64,000 nucleotides of DNA, taken from Pleomorphochaeta sp963678575 (GTDB taxonomy: Bacteria; Spirochaetota; Spirochaetia; Sphaerochaetales; Sphaerochaetaceae). Location of the stretch: positions 372,001 through 436,000 of the forward strand of contig CAXXHV010000001.1 in NCBI GenBank assembly GCA_963678575.2, in the 5' to 3' direction. The notes under the pieces are model-generated. The model was not told where the DNA came from. It worked only from the letters and a program-made list of their open reading frames with translations, and did not search any database. A program made the translations under genes and the position numbers. Below, one piece after another: positions 61,017 to 64,000 of this stretch. How positions within the stretch are numbered: the first letter of the stretch is position 1; each line of letters begins with the position of its first letter.

Positions 61017-62537
61017 TTATACCTCAAATGGAATTATAATTTGGACTTTACAACCCCCCTCAGAATTTAAAGCAGAGAAGTTAATACTAGCTTTTCCATT
61101 AAAATATATATTTAATCTTTCTACTATATTTGAAATCCCTATATTGTGTCCTTTTTCATTTTTATTATTAATTAAAGCTATCTGATTATAGTTTTCCATT
61201 CCTACTCCAGTGTCACTAATATTAATTATAATATTGTCTTTGTCTTTAAAGGCATCAATAGAAACTTTACCACCCTCTTCTTTTGGTTCAATCCCATGTA
61301 TAATTGCGTTTTCTACTAGTGGTTGTAAAATAAGAGGTGGTATAATTATATTTTTACATAATTCACCACATTTTACTGTATATTTTAATCTATCATTAAA
61401 TCTAGCTTGTTGAATTTTTAGATATTGTTTTATAAAGAATATTTCTTCTCCTATTGTTATCGTCTCTTGATGTTCAAGGGAATATCTTAAAATTGCTCCA
61501 AGACTTTCAATTAATTTACCAGTTTGTTCTGCATTCTCAAATAAAGCAGTTAATTGTATGACATTTAAAGTGTTAAAAAGAAAATGTGGATTGATTTGTG
61601 ATTGAAGAGAGTTGTATTTAGCCCGTTCTAATTCTTTTTGGATCTTTAATTGTTCAATTTCCTTTTTATGTATTTCTTTTTCAAGTGTTGTGTTTTCATT
61701 TATTAAACTTAACCTATCTTTTAATGAATCTTTCATATTTTTTATTGATTCTTCTAAAAAGACTAATTCTTTTGGACCTTCAATAATTGGAGAATCTGTT
61801 TCTAAATTTCCATCAGCAATTTCTTTTGCTGTTTCTACCATAGCGTCAATTGGTGTTAACATTTTTTTAGAGATTATTGAGGTAGATATTAGATATCCAA
61901 TTAACAATAAAACAAAAACTAAAATAGAAAATACTCTTAAATTAGTAATTTGTTCTGCTCTTGCTTGCATTTGTGCAACATTGTCTTTGACCATAGCAAG
62001 GAGGTATTGATTAGTTAAGTATGTATATAGATAGTCATAAGTATTACTTATTCTATAATATATTTTATAAAAATCTGAATCATTTTGAATATTTTCATTT
62101 TGTAATTTTGAAATTAGTTCATTTATAGTTTTTTTACCGTTTAGTATACCATTGTTTAAAAAATAACGAGTAGGAGAATCTTGATACAGGATTTTTAAAG
62201 AATTTATTTCATTTTCAATATTAATTAAGATTGCTTCTTGCTGTAATAATAGTTCTTTTTTTCTTTGTGGAATTTTAGAAACTCTATATTCTTCTAATAA
62301 AAATCTACAGTCTTCAATTTCAGTGGTAATATTATGAATAACTAAATTTTCTTTTGAACTTTTTTGTTCCTCTGCTAATATATTATATATATAGTTAAAA
62401 AGAAGAATTGTAATTATAAAGAAAATGAAGGCATTAAACAAATTATGTTTAAATAAGAGTTGGTGAATATTTTCTCTTTTTATTCTTTTTTGTTTAAATA
62501 AAAAATGATTAAAATTTAGTTTTATTTTTTTTGTCAT
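61017..62537 (-). CDS. Sensor histidine kinase, LytS/YesM class with four-helix-type periplasmic sensor
   Basis: 506 residues. TM1 about 33-53, a helical periplasmic region (54-200) without Cache motifs, TM2 about 201-222, HAMP (222-275), a coiled coil, His_kinase box with His318 in INPHFLFNTLNV and HATPase_c with QPLVENAIIHGIEPK and DTGVGME. A basic N-terminal tail of about 30 residues precedes TM1. A TATAAT at 62549-62544 (minus strand) would start the RNA on the ATG, with no ribosome site. Likely senses the TRAP substrate, directly or through DctP. Confidence 0.9.
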   Translation of the reverse strand: MTKKIKLNFNHFLFKQKRIKRENIHQLLFKHNLFNAFIFFIITILLFNYIYNILAEEQKSSKENLVIHNITTEIEDCRFLLEEYRVSKIPQRKKELLLQQEAILINIENEINSLKILYQDSPTRYFLNNGILNGKKTINELISKLQNENIQNDSDFYKIYYRISNTYDYLYTYLTNQYLLAMVKDNVAQMQARAEQITNLRVFSILVFVLLLIGYLISTSIISKKMLTPIDAMVETAKEIADGNLETDSPIIEGPKELVFLEESIKNMKDSLKDRLSLINENTTLEKEIHKKEIEQLKIQKELERAKYNSLQSQINPHFLFNTLNVIQLTALFENAEQTGKLIESLGAILRYSLEHQETITIGEEIFFIKQYLKIQQARFNDRLKYTVKCGELCKNIIIPPLILQPLVENAIIHGIEPKEEGGKVSIDAFKDKDNIIINISDTGVGMENYNQIALINNKNEKGHNIGISNIVERLNIYFNGKASINFSALNSEGGCKVQIIIPFEV

Positions 62538-62692
62538 AAGGTAATTATATCATGGATAATAATTTATAAAAGATAATCTTATTTGTAAAAAAGGAAAAAG
62601 AAATATGAAAATGTGCTTTTTTTCTTACTGTTCAATTCTATTTCTTCCCATGATAATAATTATAGATTAAAAATTTAGGAGAGAAATGATTT

Positions 62693-63688
62693 ATGAAAAA
62701 ATTATTAACTGTATTATTATTAGTAAGTTTAGCTTTAACTCCAATGTTTGCTCAAGGTGGACAAGAGACTAAAGCTGAAGAAACAATTGTATTAAGACTT
62801 GCAGATAACCAACCAATTGGATATCCAACAGTTGTTGGTGATGAGAAATTTGCACAATTAGTTGAAGAATATTCTAACGGAAGAATTAAAGTTGAAGTTT
62901 ATCCTCAAGCAACTTTAGGTGATGAAAAGTCCTGCATCGAGCAAGTTCAATTTGGGGGAATTGATTTTACTCGTGTTTCAATTAGTCCATTATCATCATT
63001 TAATCCATTATTAAATGCTCTTCAAATGCCTTATCTATATAGAAATCCAGATCATATGTGGAAAGTCTTAAATGGAGAAATCGGCGCATATTTCTTAAAA
63101 TCAATGGAAGACAATGGATTTGTTGGTTTAACATATTTTGATTCAGGAGCTAGAAGTTTCTATAATACAATCAAACCTATTTACACTGTTGCTGATTTAT
63201 CAGGTATGAAAATTCGTGTACAAGAATCTGATTTAATGATGGGTTTAGTTGAAGCATTAGGTGCAACACCAACCCCAATGAGTTATGGTGATGTATATTC
63301 AGCATTACAAACTGGGGTTATTGATGGAGCAGAAAATAACTGGCCTTCATATGATTCATCAAACCATTATGAAGTTGCAAAATATTATTCAGTTGACCAA
63401 CACACACGTGTTCCTGAAATGTTAATCGCTTCAAAAACAACAATGGATAAATTAAGTGCAGCTGATCAAGAAATAATTAAAAAAGCAGCTAAAGATTGTC
63501 AAGCAACTCAAATTACAGCCTGGGCTGAATATGCAAAAAAATCAGAACAAAAAGTTAGAGATGCTGGATGTATGATCAATGATATTAACAATCAAGCAGA
63601 ATTTGCTAAAGCCATGGAACCTTTATATCAAAAGATGTTAAATGCTGAAGGAAAATCTTGGGTTGAAAAAATTAAAGCTGTTAAATAA
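62693..63688 (+). CDS. dctP: TRAP transporter, periplasmic binding protein (DctP family)
   Basis: 331 residues with signal peptide ending near FAQG (residue 22). DctP blocks: LRLADNQPIGYPT, ARSFYNT, the carboxylate-binding Arg in GMKIRVQES, GVIDGAENNWPSY and VPEMLIAS. It binds an organic acid (dicarboxylate, keto acid or sugar acid) for the DctQM permease. AGGAGAG lies upstream. The divergent kinase-regulator pair and the KDG genes 10 kb away make a sugar acid attractive, but this is speculation. Confidence 0.92.
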   Translation: MKKLLTVLLLVSLALTPMFAQGGQETKAEETIVLRLADNQPIGYPTVVGDEKFAQLVEEYSNGRIKVEVYPQATLGDEKSCIEQVQFGGIDFTRVSISPLSSFNPLLNALQMPYLYRNPDHMWKVLNGEIGAYFLKSMEDNGFVGLTYFDSGARSFYNTIKPIYTVADLSGMKIRVQESDLMMGLVEALGATPTPMSYGDVYSALQTGVIDGAENNWPSYDSSNHYEVAKYYSVDQHTRVPEMLIASKTTMDKLSAADQEIIKKAAKDCQATQITAWAEYAKKSEQKVRDAGCMINDINNQAEFAKAMEPLYQKMLNAEGKSWVEKIKAVK

Positions 63689-63708
63689 ATAAAATATTTA
63701 ACTTCTTA

Positions 63709-63729
63709 AGGGGTTCATTATGAACCCCT
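63709..63729 (+). promoter_or_regulatory. Intercistronic hairpin dctP-dctQ
   Basis: AGGGGTTCA (63709-63717) pairs with TGAACCCCT (63721-63729) around a 3-base loop, followed by ATTTTAAA. Same placement as the hairpins after mglB and livK. Confidence 0.8.
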
Positions 63730-63749
63730 ATTTTAAATTAGGAGCTCAA

Positions 63750-64000
63750 ATGAGAAAGTTTAAAGAAAGCTTAGATAAAATTTTCAACGTTGTATTATAC
63801 TTTTGTATGGCATTAGTTATTTTAATGGTTGTCATAGTTTTTACAAATGTTTTATTAAGATATGGCTTTAGAAGTGGTATTAAATGGGGTGAAGAAATTC
63901 CATTGGTAATTGTTATTTGGTTTACATTTATTGCTATGGCTTTGGGAGTAAAAGAAAACTTACATATTAGTATTACTTTGTTGCCTAAGAAATTGCCAAC
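63750..64000 (+). CDS. dctQ: TRAP transporter small permease, DctQ (3' end outside window)
   Basis: 83 codons visible, open to the window end. ATG at 63750 with AGGAG 5 bases upstream. Seen: a first helix (YFCMALVILMVVIVFTNVLL), RYGF, then GIKWGEEIPLVIVIWFTFIA and GVKENLHISI, the standard DctQ pattern. The DctM large permease should follow. Confidence 0.9.
   Translation, partial: MRKFKESLDKIFNVVLYFCMALVILMVVIVFTNVLLRYGFRSGIKWGEEIPLVIVIWFTFIAMALGVKENLHISITLLPKKLP

Noticed and set aside
1..64000. CRISPR arrays, rRNA genes, replication origin
   Set aside because: No regularly spaced repeats, rRNA-like sequence or DnaA-box cluster was seen.

Overview
The window is strongly AT-rich chromosomal DNA. 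It most likely comes from a low-GC, host-associated spirochaete (Treponema/Sphaerochaeta/Brachyspira-like). Supports are the many periplasmic sugar-, amino-acid- and TRAP-type binding proteins whose signal peptides end in Phe-Ala-Gln-Gly or Ala-Asn-Gly, the YesM/YesN-type regulators beside uptake operons, and standard-code translation. This placement is an inference from protein style, not from a marker gene.

Layout. 0-3 kb: 3' end of topA, then a PIN-like/zinc/membrane-anchor protein. 3-12.5 kb: an M29 aminopeptidase, the mglBAC galactose importer, and a convergent response regulator-kinase-anchored binding protein operon that probably controls it. 12.6-16 kb: a Nudix hydrolase and a PLD-helicase-DUF3427 protein. 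16-25.3 kb: what looks like one long operon with a response regulator, a histidine kinase with almost no extracellular domain, a full-length ABC ATPase that has lost its catalytic motifs, an RbsA/RbsC/RbsB-type importer, a ROK kinase and a GmhA-like SIS isomerase. 25-29.3 kb: alpha/beta hydrolase, UV-damage endonuclease, Rieske oxygenase, a TspO-like membrane protein and tRNA-Arg(CCU).

29.3-38.4 kb is an accessory island: a Panacea-domain gene and membrane partner behind a 50-bp perfect palindrome; a membrane protein-FRG-KAP NTPase operon; a TIR protein with a repeat-mediated frameshift; phage-style divergent repressors; a decayed ORF; and an IS200-type insertion. 38.4-46.1 kb holds small regulators and membrane proteins, a nitronate monooxygenase-like enzyme, a HAD hydrolase and FetAB. 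46.4-51.1 kb is livKHMGF. 51.2-54.2 kb is a 2-keto-3-deoxygluconate module (eda-VOC fusion, kdgK, IclR regulator). 54.3-59.2 kb has a TetR regulator with oleate hydratase, a small secreted protein and a MATE exporter. 59.5-64 kb is a third regulator-kinase pair divergent from a TRAP transporter that runs off the end.

The common logic is nutrient scavenging: importers for sugars, amino acids and carboxylates, three of them next to their own two-component system, with hairpins after binding-protein genes that probably keep those proteins in excess. The two most notable candidates for undescribed systems are the sensor-poor kinase with a dead ABC ATPase (16.0-20.1 kb) and the membrane protein-FRG-KAP cluster with a neighbouring TIR gene (31.8-36.1 kb).
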